The notes below the pieces were generated by a model. It was not told the origin of the DNA, searched no databases, and saw only the letters and a program-made list of their open reading frames with translations. A stretch of DNA of 64,000 bases from contig NZ_UGHR01000001.1 of assembly GCF_900451195.1 (NCBI RefSeq), positions 372,001 to 436,000 of the forward strand, written 5' to 3'. The position numbers were made by a program, and so were the translations under genes. Source of the DNA: Iodobacter fluviatilis (GTDB lineage Bacteria; Pseudomonadota; Gammaproteobacteria; Burkholderiales; Chitinibacteraceae). This document shows positions 41,015 through 49,216 of this stretch, piece after piece. The number at the start of each line of letters is the position of its first letter. Within the stretch, counting starts at the first letter, position 1.

Positions 41015-41040
41015 AAGGCCGCCAAATCAGGCGGCCTTGT
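41015..41040 (+). terminator. Attenuator hairpin ahead of transporter 1
   Basis: AAGGCCGCC and GGCGGCCTT form a perfect 9-bp stem with loop AAATCA, followed by a weak T-rich tail (TTGTTG). It lies between the tyrosine-rich leader ORF and the transporter gene. A related GGCCGCC/GGCGGCC hairpin occupies the same place before transporter 3. Confidence 0.65.
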
Positions 41041-41098
41041 TGCATTCTGGCCCGCCTGATTTGTTGGTTCTTGAGATTTACAAAAAAAGGACCGCATC

Positions 41099-42415
41099 AT
41101 GACTACTCGCTCTAACTGGGGCTCTAAGCTGGGATTTATCCTTGCTGCGGCAGGCTCGGCCATTGGCCTTGGCGCTATTTGGAAATTCCCTTACGTGACG
41201 GCCATGAATGGCGGTGGCGTGTTTTTACTGCTGTTTTTATTTTTTAGCTTCACCCTAGGCCTAGCCCAGATGGTGGTGGAATTTACCCTAGGCCGTAGCG
41301 CGCAAACCGGGCCAGTGGGGATGTTTCGCAAGCTGGCGGGTAAATCCTGGCCGCTGATTGGCATGATGGGTATTTTTGCGGGCTTTGTGCTGTACAGCTT
41401 TTATAGCGTGGTGGGTGGCTGGACGCTGGCTTACCTAGCACTGGCCATGGATGGCTCGGTGCTGACTACAGATACCAAGGTACTCAAAGACACTTTCGAG
41501 CATTATGTATCTAATCCTTTCTGGCCGATTCTGACCCACGGCGTGTTTGTGCTGGCAACGCTGGGTATTGTGATTGGCGGCATCGAAAAAGGCATTGAGC
41601 GCGCCAGCAAATTGCTGATGCCGGGCCTCTTTATCATCATGCTGATTCTGATCGCCCGCTCGCTGACTTTGCCCGGCGCATGGCAGGGCGTGGTGGCTTT
41701 CTTTGCCCCAGATTTTTCTAAGCTGACACCCGCCATGGTGGTTGATGCCCTTGGCCTTGCGTTTTTCTCGCTGTCTTTAGGCACGGGCGGCATGATCGCT
41801 TACGGCTCCTACGTGAAGCAAGAAACACCGGTATTGCACTCGGCGGCTTGGGTGGTTGGCCTTTCTTGCACCGTGGCGATTTTGGCCGGGTTGATGATTT
41901 TCCCAGCGCTGTTTGCCTTTAAGCTCGACCCTAGTGCAGGCCCAGGCCTGACCTTTATGACCATGCCAGTGGTGTTTGCCAGCCTGCCCTTTGGCCAAAT
42001 CTTTGCCATCGCCTTCTTTGCCCTGCTTTCGGTGGCCGCACTGACCTCATCTGTTTCTATGCTCGAGCTGATTGCAACGCTCTTTTTGGATGAATACAAA
42101 CTGCCACGCCGCAAAGTGATTCTTTGTTTATCACTGGCTGTTTTCCTCTGTGGTATTCCCGCATCACTGTCTTTTGGCCCTTGGGCGGACGTTAAATTCT
42201 TTGGCAAAACCATTTTTGACCTGATGGATTACAGCGTCTCCAATGTGATGATGCCACTAGGTGGAATCGGCGTGGCACTGTTCGCAGGCTGGCGCGTATG
42301 GCCGCTGCTGGAAGAGCATTCTGGTCTGGCTGGCCTGCCCCTCTTCGGCCTGAAATGGAGCTGCCGCGTGGTCGCGCCTTTATCCATTGCGGTGATTTTG
42401 GTGAAAAATCTTTGA
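41099..42415 (+). CDS. Sodium-dependent amino acid transporter, NSS family (copy 1, predicted tyrosine)
   Basis: This 438-residue NSS (SNF) transporter has about 11 membrane helices, like the short bacterial members such as Fusobacterium Tyt1. Helix 1 carries the sodium and substrate motif AAAGSAIGLGAIWKFPYVTA followed by MNGGGVF. Helix 6 carries LGLAFFSLSLGTGGMIAYGSY. The start is ATG 41099 after AAAAAGGACC. Family knowledge: NSS proteins import amino acids with Na+. Substrate prediction comes only from the tyrosine-codon leader, so it is inference. Two close paralogues follow in tandem. Confidence 0.92.
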   Translation: MTTRSNWGSKLGFILAAAGSAIGLGAIWKFPYVTAMNGGGVFLLLFLFFSFTLGLAQMVVEFTLGRSAQTGPVGMFRKLAGKSWPLIGMMGIFAGFVLYSFYSVVGGWTLAYLALAMDGSVLTTDTKVLKDTFEHYVSNPFWPILTHGVFVLATLGIVIGGIEKGIERASKLLMPGLFIIMLILIARSLTLPGAWQGVVAFFAPDFSKLTPAMVVDALGLAFFSLSLGTGGMIAYGSYVKQETPVLHSAAWVVGLSCTVAILAGLMIFPALFAFKLDPSAGPGLTFMTMPVVFASLPFGQIFAIAFFALLSVAALTSSVSMLELIATLFLDEYKLPRRKVILCLSLAVFLCGIPASLSFGPWADVKFFGKTIFDLMDYSVSNVMMPLGGIGVALFAGWRVWPLLEEHSGLAGLPLFGLKWSCRVVAPLSIAVILVKNL

Positions 42416-42437
42416 GCATATCAAAACTATGTAACTT

Positions 42438-42694
42438 GAATTCGTATCGTTGCTGATAGCACGGGGCTTAAATCCCCCTTGAAGCACGCCGAAGCGAGGA
42501 ACAAGCGGGGCGGGGTTTCGGCGAGGATGTTTGAGCGAAGCGAGTCCCGCAGCCGCCGCCTCGATTGTCCACAGTGAGGGGTTTCGTGCTGGTCGGGGTC
42601 GCCTTCTTTGCGTACTAGGATTTCTGGCGAAGCAAGAAAGTAAGTCCCACGCGGGGGATTCCCGCACCTAATCAACGTGCCGAAGGCACTAAAA
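42438..42694 (+). repeat. Dispersed ~260-bp intergenic repeat, copy D
   Basis: The copy begins near AATTCGTATCGTTGCTGATA and includes GCACGGGGCTTAAATCCCCC, TTGAAGCACGCCGAAGCGAG, GCGGGGTTTCGGCGAGG, CTCGATTGTCCACAGTGAGG and the terminal CGTGCCGAAGGCACTAAAAA. It fills almost the whole gap between transporters 1 and 2. Only GAGCC-ACCT-AGGCTC (42717-42731), a small hairpin, remains before the next start. Confidence 0.88.
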
Positions 42695-42759
42695 AAGCCT
42701 TGCTTTAGATTTGCATAGAGCCACCTAGGCTCATTTATTAAAAACACGCAGGATGTTTT

Positions 42760-44073
42760 ATGACAACACGTAATGCTTGGGGCTCGCGTTTGGGCTTTAT
42801 TCTGGCGGCGGCCGGCTCGGCCATTGGGCTGGGTGCGATTTGGAAGTTTCCTTATGTCACGGCCATGAATGGCGGCGGGGCGTTTTTGCTGCTGTTTCTG
42901 ATTTTTAGCTTTACCCTAGGGCTGGCGCTGATGATGGCCGAGATTGCCCTAGGCCGCTCAGCTACTAACGGTGCGGTGGGCGCGTTTAAAAAAATCGGCG
43001 GCAAGCACTGGGCGCTCCTGGGCCTCTTGGGCGTGATCGCAGGCTTTGTTCTGTTTTCGTTTTATAGCGTGGTGGGCGGCTGGACTTTTGCCTACCTTGG
43101 CAAGGCCATTGATGGCAGCGTAATGAGCGCCAATCCAAAAGCATTAGAAGCGATGTTTGGCAGCTTTGTATCTGATCCGATTAAGCCCTTGATTACCCAT
43201 GCACTGTTTACCCTAGCCACCTTAGGTATTGTGCTGGGCGGCATTGAGAAGGGCATTGAGCGGGCGGGCAAAGTGCTGATGCCTGCGCTGTTTATTATTA
43301 TGCTGATCCTGATGCTGCGCTCTTTAACGCTGCCGGGCGCATGGGCCGGGGTGGTGCAGTTTTTAGCGCCAGACTGGAGCCGCGTTAATCCCGCCATGGT
43401 GGTGGAAGCCTTAGGGCTGGCATTTTTCTCGCTGTCTTTAGGCGTGGGGGCGATGGTGGCCTATGGCTCTTATATGCATTCCAGCGAAGAAATTCTCTCT
43501 GCTTCACTGTGGGTGGTATTTCTGGCCGTGATGATTGCGCTTCTTGCCGGGCTAATGATTTTTCCTGCCGTGGCGGCTTTTGGCTTAAACCCAGCGGCCG
43601 GGCCGGGGCTTACTTTTATGACCATGCCGGTGGTGTTTATGCACCTGCCCTTTGGCCAGTTGTTTGCTATTGCCTTTTTTGCTTTGCTTGCAATGGCCGC
43701 ATTGTCTTCATCGGTGGCGATGCTAGAGCTGATCGCCATCTGGTTTATTGACGATCTGAAGCTGCCGCGCCGTCCTGTATTGATCGGCATCGCGCTGGCG
43801 GTGTTCCTCTGCGGTATCCCGGCATCGTGGTCGTTTGGTATCTGGTCTGATGCTCGCATCTTTGGCAAAAGCATTTTTGATGCGATGGATTACTTTGTAT
43901 CCAATCTGGCCATGCCTATTGGCGGTATTGGCCTCGCGCTACTGGCAGGCTGGAAAGGCGACACGCTGGTGGATGAAGTGGGCCTGCAAGGCTGGAAAAG
44001 GCAAGCATGGCTGATTACCTGCCGCTACCTTGCACCTGTGCTGATTACCACGGTGCTGGTGAAAAATCTGTAA
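42760..44073 (+). CDS. Sodium-dependent amino acid transporter, NSS family (copy 2)
   Basis: This 437-residue protein is highly similar to its two neighbours, with the helix 1 motif AAAGSAIGLGAIWKFPYVTA and MNGGGAF, and helix 6 LGLAFFSLSLGVGAMVAYGSY. It starts at ATG 42760 after CAGGATG, and the same short C-terminal VKNL is seen as in copy 1. Its upstream region consists of repeat copy D and no amino-acid-rich leader ORF. If an attenuator once existed here, it has been displaced. The substrate cannot be predicted and may be another aromatic or hydrophobic amino acid. Confidence 0.92.
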   Translation: MTTRNAWGSRLGFILAAAGSAIGLGAIWKFPYVTAMNGGGAFLLLFLIFSFTLGLALMMAEIALGRSATNGAVGAFKKIGGKHWALLGLLGVIAGFVLFSFYSVVGGWTFAYLGKAIDGSVMSANPKALEAMFGSFVSDPIKPLITHALFTLATLGIVLGGIEKGIERAGKVLMPALFIIMLILMLRSLTLPGAWAGVVQFLAPDWSRVNPAMVVEALGLAFFSLSLGVGAMVAYGSYMHSSEEILSASLWVVFLAVMIALLAGLMIFPAVAAFGLNPAAGPGLTFMTMPVVFMHLPFGQLFAIAFFALLAMAALSSSVAMLELIAIWFIDDLKLPRRPVLIGIALAVFLCGIPASWSFGIWSDARIFGKSIFDAMDYFVSNLAMPIGGIGLALLAGWKGDTLVDEVGLQGWKRQAWLITCRYLAPVLITTVLVKNL

Positions 44074-44100
44074 ACACGTGCTGCAACGCAAAATTACTGC

Positions 44101-44125
44101 TTGACTATTAGTCAGCTTACAAGGC
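44101..44125 (+). promoter_or_regulatory. Promoter with overlapping palindrome ahead of the Trp leader
   Basis: TTGACT (44101-44106) is a good -35 element. The perfect palindrome TGACTATTAGTCA (44102-44114) overlaps it. A -10 element is less clear (CATTCT, 18 bases away). The palindrome could be an operator, for example for a TrpR- or TyrR-like repressor, but it does not match either consensus closely. Confidence 0.4.
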
Positions 44126-44137
44126 ATTCTTAAAAGC

Positions 44138-44185
44138 ATGAATACAAATATGATCAACTCTTTTACAGGCTGGTGGCGCTTCTAA
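44138..44185 (+). CDS. Tryptophan leader peptide of transporter 3
   Basis: The 15-residue ORF MNTNMINSFTGWWRF has tandem Trp codons (TGG TGG, 44171-44176) three codons before its stop, exactly as in trp operon leader peptides. The codons lie inside segment 1 of a pairing series: segment 1 (GGTGGCGCTT) pairs with segment 2 (AAGCGGCACC, 44189-44198), segment 2 with segment 3 (GGGGCCGCC), and segment 3 with the terminator arm. The ribosome site is weak (AAAAG). Inferred role: ribosome stalling at the Trp codons when tryptophan is scarce frees segment 2 and prevents termination. Confidence 0.8.
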   Translation: MNTNMINSFTGWWRF

Positions 44186-44208
44186 TTTAAGCGGCACCGT
44201 TGATCTAT

Positions 44209-44238
44209 GGGGCCGCCGAAAGGGCGGCCTTTGTTTTT
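44209..44238 (+). terminator. trp-type attenuator terminator before transporter 3
   Basis: GGCCGCC-GAAA(G)-GGCGGCC is a perfect 7-bp GC stem, followed by TTTGTTTTT. It sits 24 bases after the leader peptide stop and about 70 bases before the transporter ATG. Segment 2 can compete for its left arm, giving the alternative antiterminator. Confidence 0.85.
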
Positions 44239-44310
44239 AGCTCGCGCATTCGGTGGCAGATATATTTGGCAAATGGCTATGGGCTCATTTGTCGCTACCA
44301 GGAATAGCGC

Positions 44311-45624
44311 ATGTCTCGTTCGCAATGGAGCTCTAAACTCGGCTTTATTCTTGCCTCCGCAGGGGCAACCGTCGGCTTAGGCTCAATCTGGAAATTCCCT
44401 TACGTGACCGCCATGAATGGCGGCGGTGCGTTTTTGCTGATATTTGTGTTGATCACTTTTACCCTAGGCATTGCGCTGATGCTGGCCGAAATTGCCATTG
44501 GCCGTGCTGCGGCTTGTGGTGCTGTGGGCGCATTTAAAAAGCTCGGTGGCAAGGGCTGGTCGGCGGTTGGCTATATCGGCGTACTTTGCGGCTTAACGGT
44601 GTTTTCCTTCTACAGCGTGGTCGGCGGCTGGACAATCGGCTATCTGCTGCGCGCCATTGATGGCCGTGTCATGAGTAACGATCCGAAAGCCTTGGGCGCA
44701 CTATTCGGGCAGTATGTTTCCAGCCCGGTTGAGCCGATTATCACCCACGCCCTGTTTGCCCTGCTTACTCTGATTGTGGTGATGTCCGGTATTCAAAAAG
44801 GCATTGAGCGCGCAGGTAAAATCTTGATGCCCGCCTTATTTTTGCTGATGCTGGGGCTGATTGTCCGCTCTCTTACCCTGCCGGGCGCAGGGGCGGGCGT
44901 GCTGGCTTTTTTAGCGCCGGATTTCTCAAAAGTAAACTCAAAAATGCTGGTCGATGCGCTAGGCCTTGCATTTTTCTCGCTATCAGTAGGCGCAGGCTGC
45001 ATGCTGGCCTATGGCTCTTATCTGGGGCGTGATGTAAAGCTCACCAATGCGGCCATGTGGGTGACGGGCTTAACCACCATGACCTCCATCTTGGCTGGCC
45101 TGATGATTTTCCCGGCCATTACGGCCTTTGGCCTGGATGCCGCAGCAGGCCCAGGCCTGACCTATATGACCATGCCGGTGGTGTTTAACCATCTGCCTTT
45201 TGGCCAATTCTTTGCGGTGGCGTTCTTTGCGTTACTCTTAGTTGCAGCACTGACCTCATCCGTTTCTTTGCTTGAGCTGGTGGCGGTGTATCCAATTGAT
45301 GAATGGAATCTGCCCCGTAAAGCCACCACTGGCCTGATTACTCTCTTGGTGTTTCTGGCTGGTATTCCTGCCTCGCTCTCGTTTGGCGTGCTGGGCGAAT
45401 ATAAATGGTTTGGTCGCAATGTGTTTGAGCTGATGGATTACAGCGCATCTAATATCCTGCTGCCACTGGGTGGGATCGGCACGGCGCTGTTTGCAGGCTG
45501 GAAAATCTGGCCCGTGATCGAAGCCGAGCTGGAACTTAGCCCCGTTTTAAACGTTGGCATGAAGTGGATGTGTCGCATCGTAGCCCCGGCCTTGATTGCT
45601 TTGATCTTGGTTTACAACCTGTAA
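44311..45624 (+). CDS. Sodium-dependent amino acid transporter, NSS family (copy 3, predicted tryptophan)
   Basis: This 437-residue NSS transporter has helix 1 ASAGATVGLGSIWKFPYVTA with MNGGGAF, slightly different from copies 1 and 2 (ATVGLGS for SAIGLGA). Helix 6 is LGLAFFSLSVGAGCMLAYGSY. The start is ATG 44311. The upstream tryptophan-codon leader and terminator predict that transcription is raised when charged tRNA-Trp is low, which in turn suggests tryptophan import. The NSS family includes TnaT, a known tryptophan transporter. A different aromatic substrate is possible. Confidence 0.92.
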   Translation: MSRSQWSSKLGFILASAGATVGLGSIWKFPYVTAMNGGGAFLLIFVLITFTLGIALMLAEIAIGRAAACGAVGAFKKLGGKGWSAVGYIGVLCGLTVFSFYSVVGGWTIGYLLRAIDGRVMSNDPKALGALFGQYVSSPVEPIITHALFALLTLIVVMSGIQKGIERAGKILMPALFLLMLGLIVRSLTLPGAGAGVLAFLAPDFSKVNSKMLVDALGLAFFSLSVGAGCMLAYGSYLGRDVKLTNAAMWVTGLTTMTSILAGLMIFPAITAFGLDAAAGPGLTYMTMPVVFNHLPFGQFFAVAFFALLLVAALTSSVSLLELVAVYPIDEWNLPRKATTGLITLLVFLAGIPASLSFGVLGEYKWFGRNVFELMDYSASNILLPLGGIGTALFAGWKIWPVIEAELELSPVLNVGMKWMCRIVAPALIALILVYNL

Positions 45625-46159
45625 GGGGCTTGTTTCATTTCCCAAGTTCATTGGCCCGTCATTCCCGAATACATTGATCGGGAATTCAGCACAAGCACTG
45701 GATTCTCGATAGGAGCACTCGGGAATGAGGGTTTAAATGCAAAGGATATTTCGCTAAGCAGGCCACAGTTTTGTAGGGTGAGTGAAACCCGCCGAAAACA
45801 TTACCGTTTATCCCCGTTCAAGGAGCACAAGCTTGTGAGTGCTCTGTGGATAAGTGGGGCAAGTCTTTGTTCTGTAGGCGGCTTTTTTTGCTGATTAAAT
45901 TTTAAGCAAGCTGGCTTTTAGCCATGACAATAGATAAAGGCCAGCATCTCTGCTGGCCTTTATCCTTCCTGATGATCAAGCTGCTTTAGCTTTAAGCTGA
46001 GGGCGCAAAATCTTGAACCACAGCGTAAAACGAGGCCACAGAGAAAACCATCGAATTCTTGTTTTCTCTGTGAAACTCTGTGCCCTCAGTGTTCTCTGTG
46101 GTTAAGGGTTTAGCGCTCTATCAAGGCTAACTGAAGAATCCTGCTCATCAGCTTATCTT
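45625..46159. other. Intergenic region made of short repeats
   Basis: No gene is visible. It holds an ATTCCCG ... CGGGAAT palindrome near 45663-45690 with a related CTCGGGAATGAG at about 45718. GTAGGGTGAGTGAAACCCGC at about 45774 is an inverted relative of the element near 31468. A reversed DnaA-like TGTGGATAA is at 45845-45853. A CACAGAGAAAAC/GTTTTCTCTGTG hairpin lies within 46009-46108 and is related to the repeat at 36240. Confidence 0.5.
45934..45963. terminator. Bidirectional hairpin
   Basis: ATAAAGGCCAGCA and TGCTGGCCTTTAT form a perfect 13-bp stem with a TCTC loop, between the convergent transporter and RND genes. The only T residues are inside the stem, so it is a strong hairpin of uncertain terminating efficiency. 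Confidence 0.6.
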
Positions 46160-49100
46160 TTATCTGGCTTTCTGCCAGCGCTTTTGTAAGCTGTCAAAGC
46201 TCAGATAAAGCGCGGGGGTGATGTAGAGGGTGATGAGTTGCGAGAGCACCAAGCCGCCAACTACTGCCACGCCCATGGGTTGGCGCAGCTCAGCACCTGC
46301 GCCGATACCGATGGCGATGGGCATCGCCCCCATAATGGCGGCCAGCGTGGTCATCATAATCGGGCGGAATCGCAGCAAGCAGGCCTCACGGATGGCGTCC
46401 TCAGGGGCTTTGCCTTCTTTACGCTCGGCCTCCAGCGCAAAGTCGATCATCATAATGGCGTTTTTCTTGACGATACCAATCAAGAGCAAAATCCCGACCA
46501 TGGCGATAAAGGTGAGCGGCAGGCCAACAATATCCAGCGCAATCAGCGCCCCCACGGCCGCAGAAGGAATGCCCGCCAGAATAGTGAGCGGGTGAATCCA
46601 GCTTTCATACAGCACACCCAGAATTACATAAATCACCGCCACGGCCACCAGAATCAACCAGAGTTGGGTATTTTGCGATTGCTGGAATACGGCTGCATCC
46701 CCGGCAAAAGCACCAAATACTTTGGATGGCAGCTGGATTTCTTGCTTCAGGGATTCAATTTTGGCCGCGGCTTCAGATAGCGTTTTGCCTTCGGCCATAT
46801 TAAACGATAGCGTCACCGCAGGCAGCTGGCCTTGGTGGTTGATGGCGTTATTGGTCATGATGCGCTCAACACTGGAAAACGCCGAGATCGGCACCAATAC
46901 ACCACTATTACTGCGGGCATAGAGTTTATTGAGCGCCGATTCATCACGCCGATATTCGTCAGAGAGCTGCATCAGTACCGAGTAGCTGTCTTGCGGCAGA
47001 TAGATGGTGCTGATTTCGCGCTCGCCAAACGCGCCGTACAGGGTTTCGCGCAGGTTTTGCATATCGATGCCCAAGGTTTGGGCCTTGTCTCTGTCGATAT
47101 TGAGCCTTGCTTGCAGGCCACGTTTTTCGGTGTCGGAGGTGACTTCGGTAAAGATCGGCGATTGGCGCATGGCGCGCATCAGCTTGTCTGACCAATCACT
47201 TAATTCGTCCGATTGCACGGCTTGCAGGGTGTACTGGTAGCGGCTTTTGGAGCTGCGTGCGCCAATTTTCAAGTTTTGGGTCGGGTTAAAAAACACTGAT
47301 ATGCCGGTAATGCCGCTGGTGTCTTTACGCAGGCTAGCTACGGTTTTTTCCATAGAAAGCCGTTGATTGCGAGGCTTTAAGGTAATAAACATTCGGCCAC
47401 GGTTGCCGCTGGATAAGCTGGAAACCACCACATTTACATTGGGATTTTTTTGAATCCGCTCGGCCACTTCGGTATGCAGTTTAAGCATGGCCGGGTAGGC
47501 AATATCCTGCGGGCCCTCAGAGCTGGCCTGAATCTGGCCGATATCTTCTTCGGGGAAAAAGCCCTTGGGCATGGATTGATACAGCCAGCCGGTAAGTGCA
47601 AAAGTTGCTAGAGCAATGATCAGCATCAGCTTGCGGCGGCCCAAGCTCCAGTCCAGCGTGCGCTGATACGCGCCAAGCACTTTATGAAAGCCCTTTTCAA
47701 AAAAACGGCTCCATGCGGGCACATGGACGTCAGGGGCTTCGTGCTTAATATAACGCGCTGCCAGCATAGGGATCAGCGTCAGTGCCACTACGGCAGACAC
47801 CATAATGGCTAAGGTGACGACAGCGGCAAACTCATGAAATAAGAGGCCAATGGTGCCGGGCATAAAGAAAATCGGGATAAACACGGCAATCAGCGATACC
47901 GAAATCGAGACCACGGTAAAGCCCACTTCCTGCGCTCCTTGAATCGCCGCTGCCAAAGGCTTCATGCCGTTTTCAACGTGGCGCATGATGTTTTCAAGCA
48001 CCACAATCGCATCATCTACTACCAAACCAATGGCAATGGTCAGCCCCATGAGCGAGATATTGTCGAGGCTATAACCCAGCCAGTGCATCAGTGCAAAGGT
48101 GGCAATCAGTGAGATGGGTAGCGATAAAGCGGGGATCAGCGTAGCAGCAGCACGGCGTAGAAACAGTAAAATCACGCCCACAACCAGCAGCATGGTGAGC
48201 AGCATGGTGAGGTTGACGTCGTGAATCGCTTCGCGCACCGATTGTGATCTGTCGTTTAAAACCTGCACATTCACAGAGGCGGGCATTTGTGATTTTAATT
48301 GCGGCAGGGCGGCTTTGATGGCGTCAACCACGGCTACGGTATTGGCATCGGACTGGCGCATCACAGCCAGCACGATAGAGCGCTCACCGTTAATCCAGCT
48401 GCCACTTTTTACGTCTTGCACGCTATCTTCTACCGTGGCGACATCGGCGAGGCGCACCGCTTGCTTATTCTTTTGTGCAACGATTAAGTTGGAAAAATCA
48501 GCGGCATTTTTAAGCTGCTCATTGGCTTGCAGCGCCAGCACCTGGCGCTTGCCATCGAGCTGGCCAACCGGGCTGTTGGCATTGGCAGATTTAAGCGCTG
48601 CGGATAACTCTGCCAGTGTCATATCCCTTGCGGCCAATAGCTCTGGGTTAACTTGCACCCGTACGGCAAAGCGTTTTTGCCCGTAAACCGTCACCTGTGC
48701 CACGCCATTGAGGGTAGAAAGTGTGGGGGAAATCAGGTTGTCGCCGTAATCGTTTAGCTCAGCGAGGCTCATCGATGGCGAGTTAATCCCCACCATCAGC
48801 ACCGGTGCATCCGCAGGGTTGACTTTGCGGTAGCTGGGCGGGCTGGTCATGTCTTTAGGCAGGCTGCGGGATGCGCGATAGAGCGCGGCTTGTACGTCGA
48901 CGGCCGCATCGTCGATATTGCGGTTGGCGTCAAACTCCAGCGTTAGCGATACCTTGCCCTGAGTGCTGCTCGAGGTAATGACGGCAAGGCCGGGAATGGT
49001 TGAAAATTGCTTTTCAAGCGGTGTTGCCACCGAGGTGGACATCGTTTCCGGGCTGGCACCAGGCAAGCTGCCAGACACCTCAATGGTGGGCATATTAAAA

Positions 49101-49216
49101 GAGGGCAGGGCAGAAATGGGCAGATTAAACCAAGCCACTACCCCTGCCACCACCACTGCCAGCCACAGAAGTGTAGTTGCGATGGGCTTATTAATGCTGA
49201 GTAAGGAAATGTTCAT
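46160..49216 (-). CDS. RND multidrug efflux permease (MdtB/MdtC-like)
   Basis: This 1,018-residue inner-membrane pump starts NISLLSINKPIATTLLWLAV. It has two large periplasmic loops and 12 helices. Conserved features include the proton-relay helix (GLTIAIGLVVDDAIVVLENI) and the final KKNAIMMIDFALEAERKEG segment. The sequence resembles the MdtB/MdtC (MuxB/MuxC) subgroup, not AcrB, from memory. That subgroup often works with two different permeases, but only one is present here. It overlaps the adaptor gene by four bases. No outer-membrane factor gene is in the window. Confidence 0.9.
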   Translation of the reverse strand: MNISLLSINKPIATTLLWLAVVVAGVVAWFNLPISALPSFNMPTIEVSGSLPGASPETMSTSVATPLEKQFSTIPGLAVITSSSTQGKVSLTLEFDANRNIDDAAVDVQAALYRASRSLPKDMTSPPSYRKVNPADAPVLMVGINSPSMSLAELNDYGDNLISPTLSTLNGVAQVTVYGQKRFAVRVQVNPELLAARDMTLAELSAALKSANANSPVGQLDGKRQVLALQANEQLKNAADFSNLIVAQKNKQAVRLADVATVEDSVQDVKSGSWINGERSIVLAVMRQSDANTVAVVDAIKAALPQLKSQMPASVNVQVLNDRSQSVREAIHDVNLTMLLTMLLVVGVILLFLRRAAATLIPALSLPISLIATFALMHWLGYSLDNISLMGLTIAIGLVVDDAIVVLENIMRHVENGMKPLAAAIQGAQEVGFTVVSISVSLIAVFIPIFFMPGTIGLLFHEFAAVVTLAIMVSAVVALTLIPMLAARYIKHEAPDVHVPAWSRFFEKGFHKVLGAYQRTLDWSLGRRKLMLIIALATFALTGWLYQSMPKGFFPEEDIGQIQASSEGPQDIAYPAMLKLHTEVAERIQKNPNVNVVVSSLSSGNRGRMFITLKPRNQRLSMEKTVASLRKDTSGITGISVFFNPTQNLKIGARSSKSRYQYTLQAVQSDELSDWSDKLMRAMRQSPIFTEVTSDTEKRGLQARLNIDRDKAQTLGIDMQNLRETLYGAFGEREISTIYLPQDSYSVLMQLSDEYRRDESALNKLYARSNSGVLVPISAFSSVERIMTNNAINHQGQLPAVTLSFNMAEGKTLSEAAAKIESLKQEIQLPSKVFGAFAGDAAVFQQSQNTQLWLILVAVAVIYVILGVLYESWIHPLTILAGIPSAAVGALIALDIVGLPLTFIAMVGILLLIGIVKKNAIMMIDFALEAERKEGKAPEDAIREACLLRFRPIMMTTLAAIMGAMPIAIGIGAGAELRQPMGVAVVGGLVLSQLITLYITPALYLSFDSLQKRWQKAR

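Noticed and set aside
41004..41102. 33-codon ORF overlapping the start of NSS transporter 1
   Set aside because: It runs through the attenuator hairpin and ends in an ATGA overlap, but it has no ribosome site and no regulatory-codon run. The upstream Tyr-rich ORF is a better leader candidate.
45663..45730. Neisseria dRS3-type element (ATTCCC-N8-GGGAAT)
   Set aside because: The ATTCCC and GGGAAT arms are 13 bases apart instead of 8, so only a loose resemblance remains.
45845..45853. Reverse DnaA box TGTGGATAA as part of a replication origin
   Set aside because: It is a single box in repeat-rich DNA with no cluster, AT-rich unwinding element or dnaA/gidA neighbours.
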